Position numbers and translations under genes: made by a program. The notes below the pieces were generated by a model. It was given only the letters and a program-made list of their open reading frames with translations. It searched no databases and was not told the origin of the DNA. Positions 1 through 10,143 of a stretch of DNA of 46,193 bases are shown here, in pieces (position 1 is the stretch's first letter; each line of letters begins with the position of its first letter). This DNA comes from Ophiocordyceps camponoti-saundersi (nom. inval.) (taxonomy: Eukaryota; Ascomycota; Sordariomycetes; Hypocreales; Ophiocordycipitaceae): positions 1-46,193 of the forward strand of contig PDHQ01000273.1 of NCBI GenBank assembly GCA_003339415.1. The letters are read 5' to 3'.

Positions 1-253
1 TTTAATTATTTAATTATTTAATTATTTAATTATTTAATTATTTAATTATTTAATTATTTAATTATTTAATTATTTAATTATTTAATTATTTAATTATTTA
101 ATTATTTAATTATTTAATTATTTAATTGTTTAATTGTTTAATTATTTAATTATTTAATTATTTAATTATTTAATTATTTAATTATTTAATTATTTAATTA
201 TTTAATTATTTAATTATTTAATTATTTAATTATTTAATTATTTAATTATTTAA
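1..253. repeat. 8-bp satellite array (TTTAATTA)n
   Basis: About 31 head-to-tail copies of TTTAATTA fill the left edge of the window. Two adjacent units near 121-136 read TTTAATTG. That variant contains a TG step, so it could be an older form that escaped RIP. The array starts at base 1, so its true length is unknown. The unit differs by one base from the GTTAATTA array at the right edge. It is not a telomere repeat. Confidence 0.97.
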
Positions 254-879
254 AATAAGAAAATAATTATAATAAAGTTATAAAATAACTATATATAAAA
301 AATAATTATAAAGGTATATAAATATTATAAAGATATTATAACTTAATATTAAAATTATTTAGAAAATATATAATATATTTCTAATTATAATAAAATAATT
401 AGATACGGAAAATAAGTCTTTAAATTACGCTAGGGTTTTAAATAAGACTTTAAAAGTTATAATTTATATTATAAGGAGTTTACCCTGAAGTTATAATCTC
501 CTTATATATAGTTTATAATAGTTTCTAATATTATAATTCGGTAAGAATTAGCTTTGCTCTTTATATAACTCTTAAAGTAAACTTTTATAATTTATACTTA
601 TATACTCTTCTTTCTCTCTTCTAACCTAATTATCGCTATCTCTCTTCCTTAGTATACCTTATATAAGCTTCCCTTATATAGCTTTTATGTGCCCTTTTTA
701 AAAAGTAAAGTAAGGCTAAAACCTTTTTTATTAATAGAGAGATTTATAATAAAGTAGTAAAAAAAATATCTTCTCTATATAATTATTTAAGAGTATACTT
801 TCTGCTAATATAGCTAATAAGCGTTAAATACAGAGTATATAGGTGGGGCTTGTTAAAAAACTAACCTTTAATATCTTCA
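254..879. other. RIP-degraded AT-rich DNA, no gene seen
   Basis: AT-rich sequence with almost no CA or TG. I see no reading frame, terminal repeat or known retroelement motif. A pyrimidine-rich stretch around 605-660 is the only local feature. Confidence 0.6.
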
Positions 880-1010
880 AGGGGTATAACTTGTAACTTG
901 TGAGTGAGCTAAGCAGAGTGTGAGATCGCGCATCAGCGTGTGGGTAGACAATTCTACATAGTCTCAAACTCATGCCACCCTGGCTCTTCTGTGGAGTACA
1001 ATGTCAACCG
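880..1010. other. RIP-spared island flanking the MITE pair
   Basis: CA and TG reappear abruptly here, for example in GTGAGTGAGC and CATCAGCGTGTG, and GC content is normal. The last bases hold a short direct repeat: GAGTACAATGTCAACC is followed at once by GAGTACAATATCAACC, and the second copy leads into the first MITE end. This is probably unique host DNA left between RIP-affected blocks. I see no gene in it. Confidence 0.6.
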
Positions 1011-1392
1011 AGTACAATATCAACCTGACCATCAGGTCCGACCTCAGCCGACTAAAAACCCACTTTTGAATTATATAATCTGACTACTATATATAGGCGC
1101 AGTACTTCACAAAACAGATACAGGGACTTTACCTACTTAAATATATTAATTTAAGGAAAAATAATAAAATACTTTTTTTTAAAATATATAGTAGTAGCTA
1201 TCGTAAGAGCTTCTACTTAGTATTTTTCGGAATTAGTATATAATTTATCGGAATTAATATATATAGGTAGGTAAAATCCCTACCTTTATTTTATAAAGTA
1301 TTGCGCCCGTATGCAGTAGTTAGATTATATAATTTAAAAGTGGGTTTTTAGTCGGCTAAGGTCGGACCTGATAGTTAGCTTAATATAGTACT
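1011..1392. mobile_element. MITE-like inverted-repeat element, copy 1
   Basis: A roughly 380-bp element with inverted repeats of about 125 bp and no coding capacity. The left end reads AGTACAATATCAACCTGACC and continues with ATCAGGTCCGACC and CCGACTAAAAACCCAC. The right end (about 1245-1392) is its reverse complement, with most differences explained by C-to-T at CpA or G-to-A at TpG. The left end keeps the unmutated form and the right end is mutated. The layout suggests a non-autonomous DNA transposon. The superfamily is unknown because no clear target duplication is visible. Confidence 0.75.
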
Positions 1393-1499
1393 TATATTAA
1401 CCTAACTATCAGGTCCGACCTTAGCCGACTAAAAACCCACTTCTACTTATATTAACCTAACTATCAGGTCCGACCTTAGCCGACTAAAAACCCACTTCT
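1390..1499. repeat. Tandem duplication of a MITE terminus
   Basis: A 55-bp piece of the element end, beginning ACTTATATTAACCTAACTATC, occurs twice head to tail, at 1390-1444 and 1445-1499. The second copy continues into the full second element. The first stops inside the repeat, so it is either an extra truncated terminus or the scar of a nested insertion. Confidence 0.8.
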
Positions 1500-1821
1500 A
1501 AATTATATAATCTAACTATTATAAACGGACGCAGTACTTTATAATATAAAGGTAGGGACTTTGCCTACCTATAAATATTAATTCCGATAAATAAATAATA
1601 AATATATACTATACCTAAGATATAAATTCTCACGATAGTTACTCTTCTGCTTTTTAAAAAAATAATTAATTATTTTTCCTTGAATTAATATATATAGGTA
1701 GGTAAAGTCCCTACCTTTATTCTGTGAAGTACTGCGCCTGTGTGTAGTGGTTAGATTATATAATTCGAAAGTGGGTTTTTGGTCGGCTGAGGTCGGACCT
1801 GATGGTCAGCTTGATTTTACT
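1445..1821. mobile_element. MITE-like inverted-repeat element, copy 2 (opposite orientation)
   Basis: Same family as the element at 1011-1392. Here the left terminus is the RIP-mutated one (CTAACTATCAGGTCC), and the right terminus, near 1700-1821, keeps CA/TG (GGACCTGATGGTCAGC). The interior matches copy 1 better in reverse complement: GATAGTTACTC here corresponds to TAGCTATCGTAAG in copy 1. The two copies therefore face each other. No protein is encoded. Confidence 0.72.
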
Positions 1822-1846
1822 GTGGCAGTCAACTCGGCTGAGGAGC

Positions 1847-1872
1847 GGGGGGGGGGGGGGGGGGGCGGGGGG
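1847..1872 (+). repeat. Long G homopolymer tract
   Basis: A run of 19 G, one C, then 6 G, just outside the right end of the second MITE and in otherwise normal DNA. Short reading frames that pass through this tract are artefacts of it. Its length is likely unreliable in sequencing. Confidence 0.95.
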
Positions 1873-2096
1873 CAACTTACCGATCAGATGGGAGGGGGAT
1901 ACCCACGATACTCTTACACTGTCTTTGCTGCCACAGCTACTGGCTACTGGCCATGAGACACGGGCCACAACATCCGGTCTGTTCATCTGAGAAGGGCGCG
2001 TAGCCGCTGCTTCTCATCATTGAACACTCTAGGGCTCGATTTACGAACCGACCTCACGACGGATATGGTCACTCGCTAAGAGATTCCGTCGGTTTG
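1873..2096. other. Normal-composition 3' flank of the hypothetical gene
   Basis: Unmutated DNA downstream of the minus-strand gene. It presumably includes its 3' untranslated region. No second gene or clear polyadenylation signal was recognised. Confidence 0.4.
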
Positions 2097-2945
2097 TCAA
2101 TCTGTTCGTTCATTTCGTACACTTTGGGTCTCGTTCCAGACGTCTTTGCTCTCCTGCTCGACTGCTCGCATTGCCCTGGCCACGTCTTCTAGCTTGGCAA
2201 CGACATCTATAACGCCTCTTTTGACCCTTTCGAAATACTGGTCATTGGCTTCACGCCTCTTCCCGGCGAGGAGGATGTCCACTTCTGTTTCCTCCTCCAG
2301 CTTAGACCCGACACCATCTCGACCTCCGCCCACGCTGGATTCCGAATGGGTGTTATCGCTGCTCTTCGTCATCTCCCTTGCCTCGCCGCCCGCCTCGGGG
2401 CGCGACACGAACTGACGCGGTCCTCCTTTGCTCCTTACATCTTCGCCCTGCTCTAACTGTGAGTTTTCGTGGATAGCCGTCTCGATGGCATCATCTGCTT
2501 CACTCCTCGCCCACGCCTGTGCGAGGGCTATTTGAGAGGAGCGCAGGTCCGCGAGCTTTCGGTCATGCCCCGGACCAAAGGCGTGAGTATCTCCGGATGC
2601 GGACAACTCGACCTCGTCGAGCGTAGCTTGCATCTCAGCCCAGAGGGCATCAGTCCTGTCAGCACTACGACTGGCTGCCGCATTCTGAAATGCCTGAGCG
2701 CTCCGCTGAGAATCGGATTGTCCCGGTGCGCCGAATCGATAAGACGAGCCGCGTTCGATGGTGAAGGAGTCTCGCTTTGCGCTGGATGGTGCGGGACCGT
2801 GGCTGACATGTCCCAGCACTCCTAAGATCGAAACGCGTGATGTTCCTTGAGATGGATGAGAGAATAAAGCGGGCAGAGGCTCCCGCTGCTTGCTCCTGGA
2901 GTTTGGGGATAATGGAACGGTTGTTCCTACCGAGTGTTCAGCCAT
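2097..2945 (-). CDS. Hypothetical fungal protein, 282 aa, predicted coiled-coil C-terminus
   Basis: This is the only intact long reading frame with ordinary composition in the window. I do not recognise a named family. The first 90 residues are low complexity, rich in Ser, Pro and Gln. A more ordered block follows at about residues 95-160, containing ALWAEMQATLDEVELSAS and IALAQAWARSEADD, and looks like a conserved motif. Gly/Ser-rich linker follows to about residue 215. A charged, probably helical or coiled-coil segment ends the protein (VAKLEDVARAMRAVEQ). No signal peptide or membrane segment is seen. The ATG at 2945 is preceded directly by an in-frame TAG, and TAG could also be a 3' splice site, so an upstream exon may have existed. 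A LINE tail begins only about 45 bp upstream of the ATG, so the native promoter or first exon may be displaced. The frame ends in TGA at 2097-2099. Confidence 0.62.
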   Translation of the reverse strand: MAEHSVGTTVPLSPNSRSKQREPLPALFSHPSQGTSRVSILGVLGHVSHGPAPSSAKRDSFTIERGSSYRFGAPGQSDSQRSAQAFQNAAASRSADRTDALWAEMQATLDEVELSASGDTHAFGPGHDRKLADLRSSQIALAQAWARSEADDAIETAIHENSQLEQGEDVRSKGGPRQFVSRPEAGGEAREMTKSSDNTHSESSVGGGRDGVGSKLEEETEVDILLAGKRREANDQYFERVKRGVIDVVAKLEDVARAMRAVEQESKDVWNETQSVRNERTD

Positions 2946-2988
2946 CTAATCTATATCGACCCTTTGGAGTGAAAGACGCCACGCCTTA

Positions 2989-3014
2989 TGTGTGTGTGTG
3001 TGTGTGTGTGTGTG
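2989..3014 (-). repeat. (TG)13 microsatellite, (CA)n tail of the LINE
   Basis: Thirteen TG units lie against the 3' end of the minus-strand LINE, so on the element's own strand it is a (CA)n tail. The second LINE 3' end at 38025 has (TA)n at the same place, which is what RIP of CA would give. This supports a simple-repeat tail over a chance host microsatellite. Confidence 0.7.
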
Positions 3015-3849
3015 TATTTAACGCCAGAGAGATATAGGGGCGGAGCCCCTAATCTCGCCTCCCTAGGGGCATAAGGCGCCGCCTGCGCCCCGCTATCTAT
3101 TCTATCGTATATAATTAGCTATACGGGTAGGCGGTATCGAGGCTAGTGCGCTTTTTATAATAATAGGTTATTATATTAAATACGACTTAAAGGGGGTATT
3201 ATAATACTTATACGGCGTAGGGGGTCTGCTAGTAAGCTAGGTAGATTAATAAAGGGAATAAAGAATAAGGGATAGTTCGGCGGTTAAGGGCGCCCTTAGA
3301 GCTATTCGGTTCTAAGAGCGTACCTCGACGCCTGCTAGTAGCTTAGGCTATAGCCGTAGCGCTAGACTCGGAGGTATCGGGTCTAACGCTTACCTCGCGG
3401 CGCCTACGCTTTCTCCGTTAGCGGGGGGGAGGTCGGTTTACCGCGGGCCGAAAGATCTTACTAAGCGCGGCGTTAATCTGCCCTTACTAAGGCGGCATAA
3501 GTGCTATCTTATAGCGGTAGCGAGGGTATATATCTTCGAAGAAATAGGTATATCTAACCTTATAAGCGAATTACTTCTATTTAGCTTCTAAAAGCTATAT
3601 TATATTTACTCTTATACGCCCTTATTATAAGGCCTAGCCCCTAGCCTTATAATAAAAGAGGATATATATTAGGGATTTCCTTTTATTATAATTATAATAT
3701 AGCTTAGTATCTTAGTAAAAGAACCTCTCGTAATAGTTAGTAAAGTCCCCGTAGCCTAAGTAGGCGGCTAATAAGTAATAGAGGATATATTATAAGAGCG
3801 TAAGTATCTCCTTTATAATCTTATAGCTTACCTCTAAGCGGTATTCCCG

Positions 3850-6800
3850 GTATAAGGCTAGCTAGTTCTATTCCTACTAGTCGCAAAAAAGGCGTCTCTT
3901 TATCTTACGAAGCTTCGTGCTAGCATAAGCTAGTATAAGTTAGGTTTATCTAATAGGGCCCTTATTTACCCCCCTATTCGCTAGCTTATCCGCTTTTTTA
4001 TTATTACCTATACTTATATATTTAAGAACCTAGCGGGCATAAACTTATCTTATATAAGTTAAGGCGGTTTTTCGGAAAAGTAATTACTCCTCTTATAATA
4101 ATTTACTTACTATGCCGTTTAAGCGTTAGATAGCGGCTTAGTTATTAAGATAAATATAGATATAAGGAGGCTATAGAAAGTTTTTAGCGAGCGTTACTAC
4201 TAACCGTAATCCTTCTAAGGCGCCTTATATCTCCGCGTTAAAAACCTTTACTTATTATAAGCGGCCGAGTCCTTTTACGAGGGTTTTATTATCTTACGTA
4301 ACTATAAAGCTATACTCTAGTTAGGGGGGCGTATCTGGTGCGGTTATCTTTTTTAAGCTATTAGTATAGATTACTAAGTCTTCTAGAGGTAAGAATTATA
4401 ACTAGTTATTAAAGTTATCCGCTGCCTCCTATTTTTATAAGTAGGGCGTTTATATTATATTACTAAAAGAGGGTATTACTAGCGTTAGTTATAGGAAAGT
4501 TTTAGTAAAAGCGAGGGTATATTATAAGTTAGTAGCCTTAAGCGTCCTACCTCTTTTATTTCTTTATAAGTATTCCGCCCGCTATATAAGTAGGTATACG
4601 TAGTTTAAATATCTAAGTTTTATAATATAACTAAGGCGGGCTATCTTTAGTAAGACTTTAACTAGTAAGATATTTACCTCGCGGTAGAGGATCGGGGTCC
4701 CTATTATATACTAAACTAGGAGGTAGCTTTAGATAGCTTAGTTTATAATTACTTATAGCTTATAAATTTATTACTTAAGTTTATTCGTAACTTTAGCGGA
4801 TAATCCTCTTTTATAAGCTAGCTAGGTAAGGCCTAGCTACTAAACTTATAAGCCGAAGAGGGCCTTACTTTTAACTACCGCCTTAATAGCTTTTTAGGTT
4901 ACGGATAAGGGGGTTCCTTTCTAAACTTAGCTAAGTCCTCTAATATAGTTAGCTACTTAGCAGGCCTTCGCCGCCTTTATTTCGATATATTTCTTATAGC
5001 TAAGTTTCTTATTAAGCTAAAGGCCTAGCTATCTTATAGCCCCTAAGCTAGCTAAGATTACTTTTTAGCTATACGTAATCGTAAGCGTTAGTAAGTTACG
5101 CTATTAGGTAAAGTATATAATTTCTATCTTACTAGGGTCGAAGCTTATACTATTAGACGCGCCCTAAGCGAGGGTATCGTTTAAGTAAGTTTATACTTAT
5201 ATTATAATCTTAGCGAGGGTCTTACCCGTAGTAAATATCGCGTAATTATCTATATACGCGAATCTTTTACGCGGGTCGCTTAGCTAATAGATTAGCGCCG
5301 TATAGAGTATATAGAGAACTAAGGAGATAGGTAAGCTTTACGGTAAGCTATAAAAAAGCGGTTTTATCGGGGTAATAGCGTAAGCTAGCCTAGTATTAGT
5401 ATAGCGAGATATTATAAAAGAGGTAACCTATTATAGAAGCTATATAAGCTAGCCTTATATATATATCTAGGAGAGGAGTTTATTACGAAAAATTATATTA
5501 AAAGCGCCTTATATATTTACCGTAATAAGGGTTACTATAAGTCCTTATTTAAAGGCCTCCTTTATATTATATACTAGCGCCTTAATAATATTAGTAAATA
5601 AGCGTATTAGGAGGGCCTTAGCGTATTAGCTAGAGAGAACGCTATATTCGATATATTTCCACGCTATCCGCTTAATAATAAGGCGTTCTAAGCCTTTACT
5701 AAGGTAAGAGAGTAGCGTAATTAGCCTCTAGCCCTTAACTATAATAAGGTCTCTACCTTATTTAGGTAAGAGGGCTACTTAGGCTTTTTTAAAAGGGGCC
5801 AGGTAATACCTTAGCTAAAGGTAAGCGTTATAAAGGTTATAAACTAGCCTCGCGATATATTTCTAAGTAGCCCGGAGTATACGGACTATAATATTATTTA
5901 CCCTTAAGGTAATATTACTTACTCCGTAAACTACTTTATAAACTTCTTCTATAAGGAGGTTATCTATCTATCTAATTATCCGGACTAGGTAGATCTATTT
6001 TAGTTAAGCGAGGTTATCTTCTTATAAGAAATATTTAAATAGGTAATAATAAAATATTTATATTTTCTTAGTAGGTTTAGTAACGAGTTTTTTACTAACT
6101 TATAAAAGGGGGGGGGCGAACTAGGGTCTACGCTTATATTAGCTAAAGACCTAGTAAATATCCTTATCCGTTACGGTATTCTTAATAATATTATAATAGT
6201 AGTCCCTCTTAGCCTTATATATTACTATACGTAAGGCTTATCTAGCCTCTCTCGTATCCTCTCCTTATAAATATTATCGGTATTTACTATAAAATCGGCC
6301 CGTAAGCGCTATATATTCCTTCGTCTACTAAGAGGTTTTCCTAGCCCCTTATCTAGCTGGCCTATATATAGCGATAAGACTATCTTAGAGTAATATAATA
6401 ATAGCGTCCGCGAGGGCGTTTAGGGCTTTAGGTTCGTTCGTAGCTACTAGGAGTAGGGAGACCCCCGCCTATACTTATACCGCGTATGCCGCCTATTTAT
6501 CTAGGTAATCCTTAAGCGTATATTTCCTACTAGTTTCCGCCGCTACTAAGGTGCCTCTTAGGACTATAATAAGGGTAGTATAGTCTAAGCTAGTATAAAG
6601 GTATTTTACGATAGTAATACTTACTAGTAGGATATTTAAAAAGGCTAGGTTTAGGATATTACTATAGTTATATATTAGGCGGCCGATCTCGTTAAGGACT
6701 ACTAGGTTATACTTAAAAGTATAGTTTATAAGGAGTAGTGCCCCTAAGTCTTATTCGCCTTAGCGGAGGCCTAGCTACTAAGCTAGGTACTTAAGGTTAA

Positions 6801-7215
6801 AGTTTCTAGCGATAAGTATATATATTATAAGGGTTTAGCTAAGTAAAATATATAACGTCTAAAGGTTTTTTATCCTTAGCTAGATATAGGTATTAATAAT
6901 AGTAATATCGCGGACTCTAATCTATATTAGGTTTTTATAATTAGCTTTAAGCGCCTTTAGCTCTCGCTAAAAAAAAGCGTTAAAGCTAACTCTACGCCTT
7001 ATATATATTAGTACGCGTAGCTTTTTAGCCTCGTAAGTCTAGCTATCTACTAGGGTATAATAGTTATACTTAGAGTATAATTTTATTTATATCTTAGGGG
7101 GGGGGTTATTATTATAATATAGTTCCTATATTAGGACTATATCTATAGCGTTTATAAAAGTAAATTTTAGTATAATATTATACGCTATTCTATCTTTCGC
7201 TATATTTACTTAGAA
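3850..7215 (-). pseudogene. LINE ORF2: endonuclease, reverse transcriptase, RNase H (broken)
   Basis: Read on the minus strand with TAA/TAG taken as former Gln. The endonuclease N-terminus lies at about 7215-7080 and contains VLQVNIAKDRIA and DIVLIQEPYY, as in APE nucleases of LINEs. The reverse transcriptase has a PQGS-like turn at about 5346-5325 and the catalytic box at 5262-5237, which now reads FAYIDNYAI where Tad elements have FAYxDD. The second Asp has become Asn by a TpG-to-TpA change. Downstream FDPSKIEII matches the usual post-RT segment. RNase H begins near 4375 with IYTNS in place of the usual YTDGS. Each catalytic region is damaged and stops are frequent, so the product is dead. 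The family call rests on motifs in the right order, not on alignment. Confidence 0.82.
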
Positions 7216-7649
7216 TACCTTTAGGTAGTCCTTATTACGCCTAGTTTAATAATATATCTAAGTTATAGATTACGTATCTTTTATTAGGTGCTACGGGTAG
7301 CCTTAGCTAGCTTAGCCTTCTAAACCCGCCCTTACTAGATAGCTTTCTAGGTAGGTTTCGCGGGGGCCTTAGCTTTATAAGTTATTAAGGCACTTAGTGC
7401 CTCCTCCTCCTCGTTCTTTTCTTCTATATTTATATCTACAGCTAGCTAAATATAGCTAGGTAGTAGGACGGGCGTTTTAAGGTTCTTTAAGGTTAGGGCT
7501 AAGCTAGGCACGGCGTCCGTAATCTAAACGTTTAAGTTAGCCTCCGAGTCTTAGGAGGCTATAGTAGCTTACTAATTACCCGAGGTATCGCTGCTCTCTA
7601 GGCCCGACGGTGCCGAGTTATCGTTTACGGAGGAGGGCGGGTTACTCTC

Positions 7650-9060
7650 CTTCGGCGGTTTAGGGGATTACTTTCCGTATACTTATCGGAACGCGGCGAG
7701 GCTTATCTATTAGATTTTCTTTCTTTATTAGCCGGTTAGCCGTAAGAGGGTGCTATTAATATAGCGGGGTCTAGCGGGGTAGGATCCCTATATCGATATA
7801 TATAATTCGAAATAGTTAGCGTATTATATAAGTTAGCTATACTCGCTATATTCTTACTTACTATAAGTTTTATAATAGGGCTTATAGTTATAAAAGCAAG
7901 CTCCGTGCTAATTATAATATTTTTAGTATTATACTAAGGGTAAGTTTTTTAAGATTTTATAAGCGGCTTAGCTAATATTAAAAAGGCGAAAAAGCTTAAC
8001 TTTTTAGTTAAAGGAAATAAGCTATATTATCTTAGACCTTTCGTTTAGGGGGTCCTAGTAAGCGGAGGGGCGGTAGCTAATTAGGTCTAGTCCCGTCTAG
8101 GCCTTAACCTCCCCCTAAATAAGTTCCGAGATAAGGATCGGCGTCTTATTAACGAGATTAGTTATATTTATTAGGACTTAGGGAATAGCGTAAGTAATCT
8201 ACTTTTTAAGAGCGTTAACCTTAGTATAGTAAAGGGCGTCTTAGATTAGTTCCGCGTTTTATAGGGCGGCTTACTAGGTATTAGTATTAATAGCCGTAAC
8301 TAAGAAGCCCGTCTTAGTTATGCCGGCGGACGGGAAATCTTAAATTAAGCGTTAGAGTACCTCCGCGATAGCTTTACGGATTATAAAAAGCGGGGAGCTT
8401 CTCTAAGTAATATTCTCTATAAACTTAAGGAAGATACGTAAGTTAGGGCGCGTTTAGAGGGATTTCGTAGTAACGGTAATATCTATTATTATAGGCTTTT
8501 TCCTTTTTAGCTTAGCCGTAAGGGGGGCATCCGTAGTTAAAGGGGGGGGGGAGCCCGCTACCCTCGCCTAAGTCATCTCGCCCGCGCGTATAAGGGGGGT
8601 TTATTATTACTATATAGCCGGCGTATCGTATATATTAACGTATTATATCTATCCTAAGCTAATAGCGTAATAGTAGATAGCTTTTTTAAAAATCTAAGTA
8701 AGGCCCTAAGTATAGGCTTACTTATATCTTATCGTAAAGCTAGTAATTATTTAGTTAAGGGCGGTTATAGCGGTCCTAAGAACCTTTACCTCCTCGGCTT
8801 TCTACGAGAGTATTTTTTCTATAATAGGGCCGATAGCCTTAGCGTAGATAAACGATAAGAGGGTTTAGCGACGGCTACTTCCTTAAGTTTAGGGCTTTTA
8901 GCTTTTAGCTATAGCTCTCTTTAGGACCCTCGCTAGGCGTAGTATAATAGGGACTATTTCTAGGTCCTCTACGATTATAGCAAGTATCGCGGAGGATACC
9001 TCGTACCTCTTATCAGCTGCGACGGGGCCTTATTAAGGTATTATAATTATCGTCGAAATT
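7650..9060 (-). pseudogene. LINE ORF1: Gag-like protein with CCHC knuckles (broken)
   Basis: Read on the minus strand upstream of ORF2. A segment at about 8330-8060 has DFPSAGITKTGF followed by ALYYTKVNALKKQITYAIP, resembling the central region of Tad1 ORF1 proteins. Near 7960-7780 a Cys/His-rich pattern can be inferred (QYQKYYN and KPYYKTYSKQE, where Tyr is the expected RIP product of Cys and His codons), matching tandem zinc knuckles. Its role would be RNA binding in the retrotransposition particle. Boundaries are approximate, and short frame shifts cannot be excluded. Confidence 0.7.
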
Positions 9061-9190
9061 TAAGGCTAAAGGCTAGAAAGATAAGGTATTAGCGTTCTAA
9101 GCTCGCTTTGCTACTAGCACTAATAATAGGTCCTAAGGGCGGATAATATAGGAGGGAAATATTATATATATATATATACCTTACCGGGAA

Positions 9191-9960
9191 GCTATAAGGG
9201 GCTGTAAGACTTATAGTTATCGTTAGTCTTACACAAGTGCTTACTAGACTTATAATTATATTTAAGTATACTTTTTTTTATAAGCTCGCGATATATATAA
9301 GAGATATAATAAGGATAAGTCTTACGCTACCCGCTAATCTTATATAAGGAATTAGACTAGTAGTTAGATTTAGTCTTATAATTTATATTACCCTTATACT
9401 AAGGTTACTACTCTTATAAACTATATTAGTTTTATAAAAATATAAAGCGCTAATTAGCTAAGCTAGCTAGTATTCCGCTTATCTAATTAGCGGGATTTTT
9501 TTTAGGATTTACTTAATTATTATTTTCGGCGATAAATATATTCTATTATATTTACGCCTAGCTACTTATACCTTTTACCTTTTACGCTCTTTATACTATT
9601 ATACTTTTTACCCCTTACGCCCTCTATACTATTATACCCTCTACCCCTTACGCCCTCTATGCCGCTACTTATATCCGGGGAGGTATATATACGCCTTTAT
9701 TTTTTAGCTAATTTATTAGGTAGTTAGGCACTATCTATTACCTTATTATTAAAGGTACCGTTCTTAGCCTCTTATACTATATTTTTTATTACTTTTCTAA
9801 AAAAGCTAAGCGTTAACTAAGCTTTTAAGGTACCTTTTATAAGATATCGTATATAAGTTTATAATTTAGCTTAAAATTTATTATTAGCTACTAGAAACCT
9901 TAATTAATATAGCTATAAGCTAGCGTAAATATTAAATATTTAGTAGCTATTTATTTATAA
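9191..9960. other. Non-coding flank of the LINE with a spared hairpin
   Basis: Just outside the LINE's 5' end, CA/TG reappear briefly (GGCTGTAAG, ACACAAGTGC). Here GTAAGACT at 9204-9211 and AGTCTTAC at 9225-9232 form a perfect 8-bp stem with a 13-base loop. The rest is degraded AT-rich DNA with no recognisable gene. Confidence 0.5.
9586..9662 (+). repeat. Short tandem repeat, about 32-bp unit
   Basis: Two to three imperfect copies of a unit containing CTATACTATTATACC and TACCCCTTACGCCCT. It is pyrimidine-rich on this strand and sits in non-coding DNA. Confidence 0.7.
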
Positions 9961-10104
9961 TTTACTACGCTAATAATCCCTAGCTATTATTAGTAATAGC
10001 TATCTTCTTTAGCGTACTATATATTTAGTAGCTATTTATCTATCTATCTTAATAGCGACAAATATATTATTTAAAGTAGTAATACTAAAGGCGATAATAC
10101 CGAA

Positions 10105-10143
10105 GGGGTTTAAATCCCCTATAACTAGAGGGGTTTAAATCCC
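10105..10143. repeat. Twin palindromes GGGGTTTAAATCCCC
   Basis: A perfect 15-base stem-loop-like palindrome (arms GGGG/CCCC around TTTAAAT) at 10105-10119 recurs at 10130-10143, 25 bp later. A decayed third half (GGGGTTTAAATA) lies at about 10286. The function is unknown. Confidence 0.85.

Larger units (their letters stand above)
3015..9190 (-). mobile_element. Tad1-like non-LTR retrotransposon (LINE), RIP-inactivated
   Basis: A roughly 6.2-kb element read on the minus strand. In order it shows an ORF1 Gag with zinc knuckles, an APE-type endonuclease, a reverse transcriptase and an RNase H, which is the Tad1-group layout in fungi. Its 3' terminal 75 bp are GC-rich and hairpin-forming (GGGGCGGAGCCCC, then GGCGCC) and end in the (CA)n tail. 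Those terminal bases keep CA/TG up to about 3090. Everything further inside has lost them, so a RIP boundary lies within the element's end. The 5' end is less certain: I place it near the AT dinucleotide run at about 9160-9175, since the spared sequence after it does not look like ORF1. There are many premature stops, nearly all of the Gln-to-stop type. Confidence 0.85.

Noticed and set aside
1..253. Telomere at the window edge
   Set aside because: The unit is TTTAATTA, with no TTAGGG-type repeats at either end.
254..880. Mitochondrial DNA because of very high AT content
   Set aside because: CA/TG depletion with CpG kept, LTR and LINE proteins and abrupt normal-GC islands indicate nuclear RIP DNA.
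1747..1990. Several short frames across the MITE end and the G-run
   Set aside because: They depend on reading the G homopolymer as Gly or Pro and span a transposon terminus.
2146..3037. Plus-strand and alternative minus-strand frames overlapping 2097-2945
   Set aside because: They are shadows of the 282-codon gene in normal-GC DNA. None has a more protein-like composition.
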